From contig CALLAW010000058.1 in NCBI GenBank assembly GCA_938001865.1, positions 1 through 53,174 of the forward strand: a DNA stretch of 53,174 bases. The letters are read 5' to 3'. Positions 1-9,112 of the stretch are shown here, in pieces (position 1 is the first letter of the stretch; each line of letters opens with the position of its first letter). A program made the translations under genes and the position numbers. This stretch comes from an uncultured Saprospiraceae bacterium (GTDB taxonomy: Bacteria; Bacteroidota; Bacteroidia; Chitinophagales; Saprospiraceae). The notes below the pieces were generated by a model. That model ran no database searches. It saw only the letters and a list, made by a program, of their open reading frames with translations, and was not told the origin of the DNA.

Positions 1-135
1 TAACGGGTTAATATCGTACATTACTCGTCTATTGTGTTCGTAATTAAAATTGGCTGGATGCCAATTATTTACACTATAGAATCCATTAAACCCACTATTC
101 CATCCCTAGTTTATATTGTAGAACAAGTACTTCAT

Positions 136-531
136 TTACGCTGCTTCTTTACTACTTTTCAATTTATATTCTCGACTAAATGCAGTTTGTTGCATATTAA
201 ATCTATCACTCAGCTTTGTAATCATCTTTTTACTTATGTTCCGTTTGTAATTCAATATTTCAGTGATTAGTTGTCTTGATACATTGAGTTGTCTTGCAAG
301 TTCTGCTTTTGTAAGATTGTTTTCACTCATTAAATATTCAAGAATTTCTACTGGATTCATATCTTCTTTTGTTCCAATAGATTCAATGAGTCGTTTATCA
401 TAATCTTCAATAATTAATTCTAACAAGTCTAATTCTTCTGCATATTTGTCAGAATTTTTCATGGTTAGTTTTTCATATATATTGCAGTATTCATTGTACT
501 GTTCAATACTATATATTCTTTTATACTTCAT
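136..531 (-). CDS. higA: HigA-type antitoxin with helix-turn-helix (XRE family)
   Basis: A 131-residue protein that should neutralise the HigB toxin encoded just upstream and repress the shared promoter. The N-terminal half is acidic and helical. An XRE-like helix-turn-helix lies at about residues 66-115 (NNLTKAELARQLNVSRQ, then ILNYKRNISKKM), preceded by NPVEILEYLM, the usual entry to the HigA DNA-binding domain. It follows higB with only 7 nt between stop and start, so the order is toxin first, as in classical higBA operons. The gene is visibly A+T-rich compared with the metabolic genes that follow, which fits horizontal mobility. Function is inferred from the fold and the neighbour; antitoxin identity is firm, the exact target site is not. 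Confidence 0.85.
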   Translation of the reverse strand: MKYKRIYSIEQYNEYCNIYEKLTMKNSDKYAEELDLLELIIEDYDKRLIESIGTKEDMNPVEILEYLMSENNLTKAELARQLNVSRQLITEILNYKRNISKKMITKLSDRFNMQQTAFSREYKLKSSKEAA

Positions 532-538
532 TATTAAT

Positions 539-814
539 CTATTTAAACATGTCTACTTTGAATGAATCAACTTTGTTATACTCAGAATGGGTTCCCATGA
601 ATTTTAAAAATAGAATTGTGTTTGTAGCTTTAAATAAATAACCACAAATCATTCTATACTTGTTGTTTCCAACATTAAAAACTATTCTACTTTGCTTTAA
701 TTTTGGACAAGTGATTAAATCGCTATTCTGAAATGATAAAACTAAATCTTGAGGATTTGTACAATTTTCAGCAAATTTTAGTCTCCTCCTAAAGTCTTCA
801 AATGCTTTAAGCAT
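539..814 (-). CDS. higB: HigB-type mRNA-interferase toxin
   Basis: A 91-residue basic protein resembling the HigB_toxin branch of the RelE superfamily, which cleaves mRNA on the ribosome. The diagnostic stretch is visible: SRIVFNVGNNKYRMICGYLF followed by FLKFMGTHSEYNKVDSF, where the family normally has an RvVFNIkgNkYRLI block and a late THaEYdkI motif. Length is close to the family norm of about 95-100 residues, so the toxin looks intact. It is the first gene of a two-gene minus-strand operon with higA. A candidate promoter with an inverted repeat lies about 65 nt upstream. RNase activity is inferred from the family. Confidence 0.85.
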   Translation of the reverse strand: MLKAFEDFRRRLKFAENCTNPQDLVLSFQNSDLITCPKLKQSRIVFNVGNNKYRMICGYLFKATNTILFLKFMGTHSEYNKVDSFKVDMFK

Positions 815-877
815 TGTTTGTCTTTCTTACAAATCAACAAGACATTTGACCACTTTATTATTCTTATTTTCACAAGA

Positions 878-908
878 AAAAGGTAGCTAATCTTTTTGAC
901 ATTGTCAA
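878..908 (-). promoter_or_regulatory. Promoter of higBA with overlapping inverted repeat
   Basis: On the minus strand a TTG (906-908) is followed after 20 nt by TACCTTTT (878-885), a 7 of 8 match to the Bacteroidota -7 element TAnnTTTG. The -33 end overlaps a perfect inverted repeat TTGACA-n-TGTCAA (896-908), well placed for repression by HigA. A second inverted pair, TGTCTT (819-824) and AAGACA (839-844), lies closer to the higB start. Promoter use and HigA binding are inferences. Confidence 0.5.
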
Positions 909-1064
909 CAATATGTGAACTTTAATCGTATTAAACATAACGAGAATATAGCGTGAGACCAGACAACAATGTGCCTCAGTCCATACATCTTATCTATTTA
1001 CCACTAGAGTCTCTTGAAGGGAGATTCCTTGCTCTAGCTCTCTATGGACTTTGGTGTCTCTTCC

Positions 1065-1931
1065 TTAGAGCACGAGGAGTATGATTGCTGCCATAGCACT
1101 CACAAGTCCGATGAGTCTGACGATGCCTAGAGACTCCTTGAAGGCAACTACGCCTATCGCTGCATTGAGCACTAAGATACCTACATTGAGCATTGGGAAT
1201 AATGCCGATGCTTCCCAACCTCGATCTAGGAGAACCAATATCCAATAAATTGAAAAGAAATTGGGGATACCTAGTGCAATACCACCGATGAGATTTTTAG
1301 ATTCCAAGGTTGGTCTCACTCTCAGTGCTTTGATTCCGAAGAAGATCAATCCATTGATCCCAGCCAAGAAGAAGAGTGTACTTGTAAACTGGATATCTTG
1401 TCCTGTAGTCAGATTATTGACCTTGACGTGATATAAGAGTAGCTCGATCAGTCCACTCCCAACGAAAGTGGCAAGAGCTAGTAAGCTTCCTAATCCAAGT
1501 AGCTGTTTTCTGTTGAGCTTGATACCTGGACTATAATTAATCAAGAAGATGGAGAGGAAGGCAAGTGCTAGACCGATCATCTTGTACACACCGGTACTCT
1601 CAGTATGTACGATGATACCAAAGATAGTCGGAAATACCAACGACATCTTTTGGAATAGAGTAGTGATCAATATCCCCAACTTTTGCACGGCAAGTGCTAC
1701 GACATTGAAGATAGTGATGAATAAGAACGAACAGATAAGAGCAAATGGAAACCAAGGCTGAGTAAAGACATCAAAGGTCACGACTGGCTTCATGTAGACG
1801 ATCGTACCTGTAATCACACAGACAAAGTAATTGACTATGATGGCTTGTAAGTTATCGACGCCATATTCCTTGTAATATTTAAATATGACACCGATCGTAC
1901 CGTTAATAAGGATAGTGAATAGCAATAGCAT
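1065..1931 (-). CDS. EamA/DMT-family membrane transporter
   Basis: A 288-residue, very hydrophobic protein with about ten predicted membrane helices, the size and layout of drug/metabolite transporters made from two five-helix EamA repeats. The first half has the segment AVQKLGILITTLFQKMSLVFP, the second ends with the typical block NVGILVLNAAIGVVAFKESL and a final helix up to the C-terminus, the E in FKESL being the usual conserved acidic residue of EamA repeats. The substrate cannot be read from sequence; relatives export amino acids, nucleotide precursors or drugs. It is divergently arranged to the DoxX-type gene with 123 nt between them. ATG at 1931 is the only sensible start, before the first helix. 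Confidence 0.8.
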   Translation of the reverse strand: MLLLFTILINGTIGVIFKYYKEYGVDNLQAIIVNYFVCVITGTIVYMKPVVTFDVFTQPWFPFALICSFLFITIFNVVALAVQKLGILITTLFQKMSLVFPTIFGIIVHTESTGVYKMIGLALAFLSIFLINYSPGIKLNRKQLLGLGSLLALATFVGSGLIELLLYHVKVNNLTTGQDIQFTSTLFFLAGINGLIFFGIKALRVRPTLESKNLIGGIALGIPNFFSIYWILVLLDRGWEASALFPMLNVGILVLNAAIGVVAFKESLGIVRLIGLVSAMAAIILLVL

Positions 1932-2054
1932 GCTGCAAATGTCTCATCTTTTGCAGTTTATTTGTCATTATTTAATTCTTATTTACATTTAATGTTGATT
2001 TCCGTTGCATTTTTGCATCATCTTCAAGAAGAGCTATTCAATCAATAACTAATT

Positions 2055-3536
2055 ATGAATCTAACAACACTATTACTCAATATCGGCATTGTCTCTCTCA
2101 TCGTTTCGGCAATCATTATTTTTGGCCTGAAGAAGCACAAAGAGATATTGATGACTTTCCTACAGACTTTTTGTGGAGTGTTATTTCTGTTTTCAGGTTG
2201 GGTTAAGGCGGTTGATCCTCTTGGTACAGGATATAAGATGGTGGATTATTTCACAGAATTTGAGTCTACATTCTCAGACACTGCATTATCATTCATTGCT
2301 CCTCTTTTCCCATTCTTGAGTGGCTATTCGACGGGATTTTCTGTCTTTATGATCATTCTGGAAATCGTCCTTGGTATCATGTTGATTACAGGGAGCAAGA
2401 GTAAGTTAGTTGCTTGGTTGTTTTTCCTTTTAGTGGCATTCTTCACTGTGTTGACAGGATTCACTTATTTGACTGGATATGTTCCTTCAGGGACCAATTT
2501 CTTTGAGTTTTCTAATTGGGGCCCTTACGTCAAGTCTAATATGAAAGTGACGGACTGTGGTTGCTTTGGGGATTTCATCAAATTAGAACCAAAAACCTCA
2601 TTTTTGAAAGATGTATTCTTACTGATACCTGCCATCTACTTTCTTGTCAGAAATCACAAGATGCATTCACTCTTCAACAAAGGGGCTAACTCAATCATTG
2701 AGATTGGTGCTATTGTCGGGCTGCTAATCTACTGCTTATCTAATTTTGTTTGGGATATTCCATCAGTGGACTTTAGACCATTTGCTAAAGGCAAGGATGT
2801 TGCTAAGACCAAAGAAATAGAGGAGCAAGCAATGGCGGATGTCAAGATTACAGATTGGAAACTCAAAAATAAAGGGACTGGAGAAGAAATCATTATTGCG
2901 AATAATGAGTACATGACCAACTTTAAGAATTATCCCAAGACTGAATGGAGTGTTGTAGACCAAATAAAAACTGAACCACTTGTCAAGTCTACCAAGATAT
3001 CAGAGTTTGAGATGTATGACATCGATGACAATGATATTACCTCGGACTTTCTCCAAGAAGGTACTCAGCTCCTCATCGTCTCATACAAGCTCTATGCTGA
3101 CATCTCCACAGAGAAGGTAATGACTCAGGATAGCTTATTCGTAATGGATACTCTCATGTCAGAGGATGGTACCAAGATGATCAATAAGACCTTCGATCGT
3201 ATCGAATCTACAGAGAAGACAGTGCCAGTATTCAACTGGGATAAGGGATTCAAGTCAGATGTCAATGATAAGCTCTTACCAGTAGTCAATACGCTTACAG
3301 CTAAAGGGATACCAGCTACCTGGGTAATAGGTGGAGCTGGATCGACTGAGATAAATGCTCTAGCAAATGATATGAATGTCACCAATATCCGTATGGCTCA
3401 GGCGGATGATATCCTACTCAAGACCATCGTCAGGTCCAATCCAGGCGTCGTACTTTGGAGAGATGGGAAGATCATAGACAAGTGGCATATCGATAAGTTA
3501 CCTGATGGAGATAAGATCTATAATCAATATTTTTAG
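2055..3536 (+). CDS. DoxX/MauE-like membrane protein with C-terminal soluble domain (BT_3928-like)
   Basis: A 493-residue protein with an N-terminal membrane half of about seven helices and a roughly 260-residue soluble C-terminal half. The membrane part begins like DoxX proteins (FLFSGWVKAVDPLGTGYKM at about residues 44-62) and carries the two-cysteine motif DCGCFGDF (C168, C170) seen in MauE/DoxX proteins thought to take part in thiol-disulfide transfer. The C-terminal part ends with PGVVLWRDGKIIDKW, which looks like the last strands of a thioredoxin-like fold, though no CxxC is visible there. The layout matches a Bacteroidota family known after a Bacteroides locus (BT_3928; name from memory). 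A redox role at the inner membrane is an inference. It precedes nusB with 216 nt in between, so co-transcription is doubtful. Confidence 0.75.
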   Translation: MNLTTLLLNIGIVSLIVSAIIIFGLKKHKEILMTFLQTFCGVLFLFSGWVKAVDPLGTGYKMVDYFTEFESTFSDTALSFIAPLFPFLSGYSTGFSVFMIILEIVLGIMLITGSKSKLVAWLFFLLVAFFTVLTGFTYLTGYVPSGTNFFEFSNWGPYVKSNMKVTDCGCFGDFIKLEPKTSFLKDVFLLIPAIYFLVRNHKMHSLFNKGANSIIEIGAIVGLLIYCLSNFVWDIPSVDFRPFAKGKDVAKTKEIEEQAMADVKITDWKLKNKGTGEEIIIANNEYMTNFKNYPKTEWSVVDQIKTEPLVKSTKISEFEMYDIDDNDITSDFLQEGTQLLIVSYKLYADISTEKVMTQDSLFVMDTLMSEDGTKMINKTFDRIESTEKTVPVFNWDKGFKSDVNDKLLPVVNTLTAKGIPATWVIGGAGSTEINALANDMNVTNIRMAQADDILLKTIVRSNPGVVLWRDGKIIDKWHIDKLPDGDKIYNQYF

Positions 3537-3571
3537 CACTCGGCAGATTTAGACCTATATTGACCTTAGCG

Positions 3572-3628
3572 TTGTAATTTTGTTGTCGCTAGATGCTAAA
3601 TGTGAGTCCAAGCGAGTCGAAATTACAA
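3572..3628. repeat. Long inverted repeat between the DoxX-type gene and nusB
   Basis: Perfect 9-bp arms TTGTAATTT (3572-3580) and AAATTACAA (3620-3628) enclose a second matching pair, CGCT (3587-3590) and AGCG (3611-3614). The transcript could fold into a long interrupted stem. It lies 35 nt after the DoxX stop. There is no run of U after the stem, so a standard intrinsic terminator is not obvious; it may still terminate or stabilise the upstream mRNA. Confidence 0.4.
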
Positions 3629-3697
3629 TTGCGAATCTCAAATCATAAAATATTACAGAATTAGGTCATATCCTATCTGTCATTATTGAATTTGCGT

Positions 3698-3705
3698 TAC
3701 ATTTG
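3698..3705 (+). promoter_or_regulatory. Candidate -7 element of the nusB promoter
   Basis: TACATTTG is a perfect match to TAnnTTTG and sits 47 nt before the nusB ATG. No convincing TTG is found at the right distance upstream, so only the -7 half is supported. The same sequence, including the preceding CGT, occurs before tamB. Confidence 0.4.
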
Positions 3706-3752
3706 TGGAGTAGAATATTCTATACATTAAAGGGGAAAGACTCTTTTCATTT

Positions 3753-4688
3753 ATGCTAAGTAGACGAAGCGTTAGAATTAAGATTATGCAATTACTCTAT
3801 GCAATGGATAGAGATGCAGAGCTGACACTAAAAGATCTTGAGAAAAAATATAAGGAATCAATCGATGAGAGTTTCCAACTACTACTATTCGTTACCTTTC
3901 TGATTACTCTTATTACAGAGAAGGCTGTCGAGGATGATGCCAAGCGGAGTAGTAAGCATCTCCCATCTGACTTTGACAAAGCATTCTCCGCTAAGTTGCA
4001 CAACAATGCAATCATCAAGTCTCTTCTGACCAATACTCAATTGCAAAATAGAATAGAGAAAGCTGGTTTCCTCAAGCTAGATCTCTCCGATTTCGCAGAA
4101 AAAATGTACAAAGGATTTAGCAAGACTAAGCCCTACGAAGAGTATATCCTTGCTGCAGAAACCCAGGAAAGAGATCTCGAAATCCTCTTAGAGCTCTTCA
4201 GATATCTGAGGTCTAATGAATACTTCAATGAAATCTGTGATGACCACTATCTCCATTGGTTTGATGAGAAATCATTGATCGTCGGCACAATTAAAAAAAT
4301 CCTTAAGGCTCAGCCAGCTCAGGGAGACTTCATCATGGAGTACTATCCTGATGACGATACGATTAAGGTCTATGGCCAAAAATTGCTAAAGTCAGTAATC
4401 AATAATGATAGTAATCTAGCAGAGCAAATCATCCCTCTACTCAAAAACTGGGATAGCGAAAGATTGGCAGTGATAGATATGATTCTCTTGAAGATGGCAC
4501 AGACTGAGCACAAAGAGTTTGCATCTATTCCTAATAATGTGACGATCAATGAATATGTCGAAGTTGCCAAGTCATATAGCACAGATAAGAGCAAAGAATT
4601 TGTCAATGGTGTCTTGGATACACTCTTCAAGCAGGATGATAAGGAGAAGAAAGAGGATGCACCACAATCTTCCGATGATGCTTCCTAA
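3753..4688 (+). CDS. nusB: Transcription antitermination / ribosome-biogenesis factor NusB
   Basis: A 311-residue NusB. It begins with the signature LSRRSVRIKIMQLLYAMDRD, where family members have RR.aR..a.q.LY, and the C-terminal NusB core occupies about residues 200-305 (NWDSERLAVIDMILLKMAQTE, then TINEYVEVAKSYSTDKSKEF, then NGVLD). Classical NusB proteins are about 140 residues; this one has a roughly 160-residue helical insertion between first helix and core, which is usual in Bacteroidota. NusB binds boxA RNA with S10 (NusE) during rRNA transcription. The last residues are acidic and low in complexity. It converges on the subtilase gene, with 73 nt between their stops. Confidence 0.93.
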   Translation: MLSRRSVRIKIMQLLYAMDRDAELTLKDLEKKYKESIDESFQLLLFVTFLITLITEKAVEDDAKRSSKHLPSDFDKAFSAKLHNNAIIKSLLTNTQLQNRIEKAGFLKLDLSDFAEKMYKGFSKTKPYEEYILAAETQERDLEILLELFRYLRSNEYFNEICDDHYLHWFDEKSLIVGTIKKILKAQPAQGDFIMEYYPDDDTIKVYGQKLLKSVINNDSNLAEQIIPLLKNWDSERLAVIDMILLKMAQTEHKEFASIPNNVTINEYVEVAKSYSTDKSKEFVNGVLDTLFKQDDKEKKEDAPQSSDDAS

Positions 4689-4761
4689 GGGCTAATATTG
4701 CTCAATTCACACTATTAATTACTATCCACTATACTCTCTCTATAGATCGAGCAGCTTACTC

Positions 4762-6393
4762 CTACTGCTTGACGAACTTTGTTGACGTATGACTTACTTC
4801 GTTATCAAGTGTAAGGATATACATCCCTGAGTGATCTATCTCTAGGATGTTGAATGGGAGACTTACTGTATTGACCTCATAGACAGATGGACTCTCCACT
4901 GTGAATTTGTGGAAGAGTTTCCCTTTCGTATCATAGATAGCTACTTCTACTGGTTTGGGACTCAATGCTGAGAATGAAAACTCTATACCGCTATAGTCAG
5001 TATTGATTGTTCTGATTGATATCGATAGAGGGTCATTGGATAGGCCACAGAGTTCTCTGATCTTCAGAGCTGCATTTGCGATATCGAGTCTACCTCCGGA
5101 CACTGTCAAGAGCTCCATGATAGGAGATGTCACTACACTGCCCATAATAGCTTCCTTCATAGTGAGTGCCAAGTCTTCACTAGAGGTAATCGAGCTAAAT
5201 ATTTCGCAATTGAGGCTATAAAGAAGTGCAATAGCGCCAGCTACGTGTGGAGCAGAAGCACTTGTGCCAGAGATATCCTTATACTCGTCAAAGTTGTTAG
5301 TAGATGGGATGCCTTCACCTGGAGCACCTAGGTCGACCCATACATCACTAAATCCAGCTTGGAACACCTTGTCATCATTCTGATCAGTATTGGTAGTCAT
5401 GATGAGGTAGTCACTGCTACAGCGGGTAGGCAGGTCAAGAGCTTCGGCATAGTCTACATTGCGATTCTCTACAGATCCTACACTGAGTATACCCAATTGG
5501 CCAAGTTCGTTGTAGAGTTCACACCACTCAGGGATATCACTTTCGTCTTTTCCTTGTATCCCACCTGAGAAGTTAGTCACTAAGATATTAGCTCCTCTCT
5601 CTCCATTGCTATTGATGTAGAGCTCTTTTTGGGCTTTGATATATTCATAACTTTCGATGACATTCACGTCATTGGAAGCTCCTCCGATGAGCATGAGTTT
5701 AATATTCCAATTCAGACCACTGATACCTTCGCCATTATCACCTTTGGCACCGATGATGCCTGCGACTCTCGTTCCATGACTGAGCAGTTCATGTTGGTCA
5801 TTGTTAGTCTTTGCATTGTAGCCTTTATAATCATCTACGTAGCCGTTATTATCATCGTCGATGCCATTATCTGGTATTTCATTTTCATTGACCCATAGGT
5901 TGGGGAGTAGCTCGATATTGTCTGAGTAGAATCCATCATCTAAGATTGCAACTACTATCTCCTCGCCACTTGCTGCCAGTGTCCCACCCGTAGTCTGATC
6001 CCATACCACCGGTGCACCTATCCTCTCAAGACTCCATTGTTGACCATAGAGATTGTCGTTTGGAGTTGTTTCTCGATGATGGACTGGAGTTGATTGTCTG
6101 AGTGTTATCAGATTACCCAATCCATGCAGTCGAGATGAGATCTCATCAAGAGTATAGCGTTGGTTATACACTATGCTATAGTAAGGTTTGCTCTGACTAA
6201 TAGACTCTAGACGCATGCCCTCATTGTTAGCATTCCATGATTTGATCTCTTGGACTGCCACTTGCTGTTCATATCTGACAAATGCCACTGTGGAAGCGAG
6301 ATCGCTAAGGTGAGAGGTACTCTGTGAGTGTGAGGAGCTTATGACTAATAGAGTCATCAAGATCGTACTAAAGAAGCTGATATTGAAATACAT
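4762..6393 (-). CDS. Secreted S8 subtilisin-like serine peptidase with T9SS sorting domain
   Basis: A 543-residue exported peptidase. The catalytic triad is complete: D152 in VVAILDDGF, H206 in LLSHGTRVAGIIG, and S378 in SGTSASAPHVAGA, with the oxyanion N274 in VTNFSGG. A signal peptide covers about residues 1-23. Residues 24-105 form a short pre-domain, as in fervidolysin-like subtilases, followed by QQWSLERIGAPVVW, a typical entry into the S8 domain. A calcium-binding-like DDDNNGYVDD is at about 179-188. The last about 85 residues (KPVEVAIYDTKGKLFHKF and onwards to TKFVKQ) are a type A T9SS sorting domain, so the enzyme should end on the cell surface or outside. It is the last gene of a minus-strand run with the propeller-like protein and signal peptidase. 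Confidence 0.92.
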   Translation of the reverse strand: MYFNISFFSTILMTLLVISSSHSQSTSHLSDLASTVAFVRYEQQVAVQEIKSWNANNEGMRLESISQSKPYYSIVYNQRYTLDEISSRLHGLGNLITLRQSTPVHHRETTPNDNLYGQQWSLERIGAPVVWDQTTGGTLAASGEEIVVAILDDGFYSDNIELLPNLWVNENEIPDNGIDDDNNGYVDDYKGYNAKTNNDQHELLSHGTRVAGIIGAKGDNGEGISGLNWNIKLMLIGGASNDVNVIESYEYIKAQKELYINSNGERGANILVTNFSGGIQGKDESDIPEWCELYNELGQLGILSVGSVENRNVDYAEALDLPTRCSSDYLIMTTNTDQNDDKVFQAGFSDVWVDLGAPGEGIPSTNNFDEYKDISGTSASAPHVAGAIALLYSLNCEIFSSITSSEDLALTMKEAIMGSVVTSPIMELLTVSGGRLDIANAALKIRELCGLSNDPLSISIRTINTDYSGIEFSFSALSPKPVEVAIYDTKGKLFHKFTVESPSVYEVNTVSLPFNILEIDHSGMYILTLDNEVSHTSTKFVKQ

Positions 6394-6504
6394 AATTGTT
6401 TGGATATTTATAGCCTATGAGAAGTACTAAGATAAGCTTACTACTCAAAAAATCTCGAATTATATGGAGATATACCACAATTCTGTACTCCCTATCTATT
6501 GTAT

Positions 6505-7377
6505 TTACTTTGCCACGACAATTAGAGTATTGTTTTCCAATAGCATTTCAGAGACATTATCTATCCCATACTCTGACAGATCTACGACTTCATCCCAGAG
6601 GCTTGTGGTTACCAGATTGTAGAGATAAAGTTTGCTGCCGGATGCTGCAAGGACTTTATGACTATCAAGATATGTGATTACAGTAGTAGCGTTGATTGTT
6701 TTTGTGTAAGTTTTATATTCTTTCTTCTTCGTGTCATACTTTTTGAGTAGAGTAGAGTTAGCACTGAGAGAGTGTGCAAAGATGAGGTGACCATACTTGT
6801 CAACAAGGAGATTACTCTTCACATTATCTAGGAGGAGATTCCTCTTAAAGTTACTTCCTTGAAGCTCCAGCAATCGTCCTTCACCTTCGAGAGTATAGAG
6901 AGTATTATCATTAGTCCATTTATAGTTGGTCAGAGTAGGCATATTATTGATCAGAGTACTCCCACTATTTGATAGATTGATAGGATAGCTATGCAATACT
7001 CCACTTGTCTGCCTCTCTCTGAGTAATACGGTGAATAGTCCTCCAGAGATTGGTGCTGGTTGCACTTCTGACTGAGGAGTCTGAGTGAGCCTAGTAAGTT
7101 TCTTTGTCGTCAAGTCCATCTTGATGATATCCTGCTGACTCTTGTCAAAATAATTGGAGGAGATTAGCAATGTAGATTCATTGATAAATGCTGGATCGAT
7201 ATTCTTGCCATTTGCATTAAATGCAGTCAATATACGTGCATTAGTCAAAGTGACATTGTCTCCACTGTTAGTGATGTTGAATGCATAGATATTGCTAGAT
7301 TGACCATACATGTGGATAGCTGACAACCCGTGAAGGATTACCAATCCAAATGAGAGTATTCTAAAGACTTGATTCAT
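6505..7377 (-). CDS. Secreted TolB/WD-like beta-propeller protein of unknown function
   Basis: A 290-residue exported protein. Residues 1-25 are a signal peptide ending near MYGQS. The rest is beta-rich with recurring blade-like units: ESTLLISSNYFDKSQQDIIKM, then LTRLTQTPQSEVQPAPISGG, then NYKWTNDNTLYTLEG, then LLVDKYGHLIFAH, then KVLAASGSKLYLYNL. This pattern resembles TolB-type six-bladed propellers that bind peptides or partner proteins. No sorting domain, lipobox or catalytic motif is visible, so a periplasmic location is most likely. It lies 111 nt upstream of the secreted subtilase and 130 nt downstream of signal peptidase, all in the same direction. A role as inhibitor or partner of the subtilase is possible but unproven. 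Confidence 0.65.
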   Translation of the reverse strand: MNQVFRILSFGLVILHGLSAIHMYGQSSNIYAFNITNSGDNVTLTNARILTAFNANGKNIDPAFINESTLLISSNYFDKSQQDIIKMDLTTKKLTRLTQTPQSEVQPAPISGGLFTVLLRERQTSGVLHSYPINLSNSGSTLINNMPTLTNYKWTNDNTLYTLEGEGRLLELQGSNFKRNLLLDNVKSNLLVDKYGHLIFAHSLSANSTLLKKYDTKKKEYKTYTKTINATTVITYLDSHKVLAASGSKLYLYNLVTTSLWDEVVDLSEYGIDNVSEMLLENNTLIVVAK

Positions 7378-7507
7378 CAGTGTTAATACTTTTGATTAGT
7401 GTGTTCTACTCATCCAAGATACCAAAAAAATCTCTAAGCAGACCGATTGCAGTATCCACAGTGAGTGATTAGAGCATCGATGACTCTCTGTAAGAGCAGC
7501 ATCTCAT

Positions 7508-9112
7508 CTACCTATTACTAGCCGAGGTGAATATACGATCCCAATTGATCCCTTTACGCATACTCCCTTCTCGAGTAGAGAAGAATATAAACATCGGCTT
7601 ACCTACGATATGATCATGTGGTACGAATCCCCATGCTCGGGAATCTTCACTATTGTGTCTGTTATCACCCATTGCCCAATAATAGTCTTGCTTAAATGTG
7701 TATGTCTCAGCGACCTGGCCATTAATTACGAGTTTATTTCCCTGTTTCTTGACGTCATTTTGCTCATAGACATGGATAGTCCTATAGTACATTGCAATAT
7801 TCTCGGGAGTAAGGTCTATCGTAGCCCCCTTCTTAGGTATCCAGACTGGTCCGTAATCATCTACGGTCCATCCACCATAGTATTGTGTATTATGTGGGAA
7901 GAGTTTGTTGCCATCAGCTTGTTGAGGTCTGTGTTCTATGATGACTTTTGGATCTAATTTTTTGAGCTTTGACTTTTGCTCTTCATCTAAGAAGATTACA
8001 AAAGTATTAGCCTTGCCACCTCCGTATACATCAGACTCTGCAATCCCCCAATCTGACCAATTACGAGTATTGATCGATGAGGTACTGAATGTTACGTTAT
8101 AGAGATATTGGAGATGTTCTGGATTTTCTGCAGGGACACCGTTGAGATATACCTGTCTGTCAATTACTTGGATGGAGTCGCCAGCTACTCCTACACATCT
8201 TTTGATATAATGATCTTTTTTGTCGATTGGTCTGACGACATATTGTTGTTTCTTGACTAATTTACCTAGAGCTCTATCTCTCTTAGCGATATTAGGATCT
8301 CTCTCTATCTGTCCAACTGTCCAAGATCTTGATGGTGAGATGTAGACACTATCACCAACTGGCCAATTGAACACGATTGGATCATTGCGATCGATGGACT
8401 CAAATGACGGAAATCTATAGTAAGGGAGGTTGGGTTTCTTGAGATATGACTCGGTTCCAACACCAGGTACCCTATTGTGCAGGAGAGGGATCTGTGCCAC
8501 TGTCATGGGTGTTCTCATCCCATATCTCGTCTTACTGACGAAGAGATAGTCACCGACATTGAGAGATCCTTCCATAGAAGGTGTAGGGATCATGAAGGCC
8601 TCCATCAAAAACATCCTGATAAATGCTGCTGCAAATACTGCAAATACAATTGACTCTACCCATTCACGTCCTGCAGATTTATGGTAGGGATTGTTATTGA
8701 CAAGTTTTCGATACTCTCTCTTGTCACCAGACTTTCTGACTTGTTCCAACTGTACTTTGTAGGCTTGCTCTTTAGCATAATACTCAGGAGTATGCTGAGC
8801 TTTGTCATCCTGAGCAATAGGGTAGAGTATCCCTATCGGAAATACTACTGCAAGGAAGCTTTGAAACCATGACATCTTATCAAATGACTTGACGAATGGG
8901 ATCATAATACCAGCGTAAATAAAAAAGTTGACGATGGGAATCAAGAGCAGAATTGCCCACCAGCTTGGTCTTCCAATAGCCTTACAGAGTTCTACAAAAT
9001 TTATCCCAGGAATGAGCCCTTTAGTTGCTTCGACTCCAATCTTTGGAAATACTAGGTAAAGTCCAATACTCAGAAGGATATAATTGACGAGAAATATCAG
9101 TAGTACAGTCAC
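7508..9112 (-). CDS. lepB: Signal peptidase I with N-terminal membrane domain
   Basis: A 534-residue membrane protease that removes signal peptides from Sec-exported proteins. The catalytic pair is present: S179 in IPTPSMEGSL and K304 in YIKRCVGVAGD; box E is at about 481-499 (MGDNRHNSEDSRAWGFVPHD). The first about 110 residues hold three or four membrane helices and resemble the DUF5684-type domain fused to signal peptidase in many Bacteroidota. The final membrane anchor before the active site is at about 152-172 (VESIVFAVFAAAFIRMFLM). The S26 part carries a roughly 130-residue insertion between K304 and box E. The chosen start is a GTG at 9112; no upstream ATG fits and the first helix begins directly after it. 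The duplicated HxxW-type inserts were not resolved. Confidence 0.93.
   Translation of the reverse strand: MTVLLIFLVNYILLSIGLYLVFPKIGVEATKGLIPGINFVELCKAIGRPSWWAILLLIPIVNFFIYAGIMIPFVKSFDKMSWFQSFLAVVFPIGILYPIAQDDKAQHTPEYYAKEQAYKVQLEQVRKSGDKREYRKLVNNNPYHKSAGREWVESIVFAVFAAAFIRMFLMEAFMIPTPSMEGSLNVGDYLFVSKTRYGMRTPMTVAQIPLLHNRVPGVGTESYLKKPNLPYYRFPSFESIDRNDPIVFNWPVGDSVYISPSRSWTVGQIERDPNIAKRDRALGKLVKKQQYVVRPIDKKDHYIKRCVGVAGDSIQVIDRQVYLNGVPAENPEHLQYLYNVTFSTSSINTRNWSDWGIAESDVYGGGKANTFVIFLDEEQKSKLKKLDPKVIIEHRPQQADGNKLFPHNTQYYGGWTVDDYGPVWIPKKGATIDLTPENIAMYYRTIHVYEQNDVKKQGNKLVINGQVAETYTFKQDYYWAMGDNRHNSEDSRAWGFVPHDHIVGKPMFIFFSTREGSMRKGINWDRIFTSASNR

Noticed and set aside
34-270. Plus-strand open frame at the window start
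   Set aside because: It lies antisense to higA and has no coding character; no gene is supported in bases 1-135.
1042-1245. Arginine-rich minus-strand frame
   Set aside because: It is a frame shadow of the EamA-type transporter gene.
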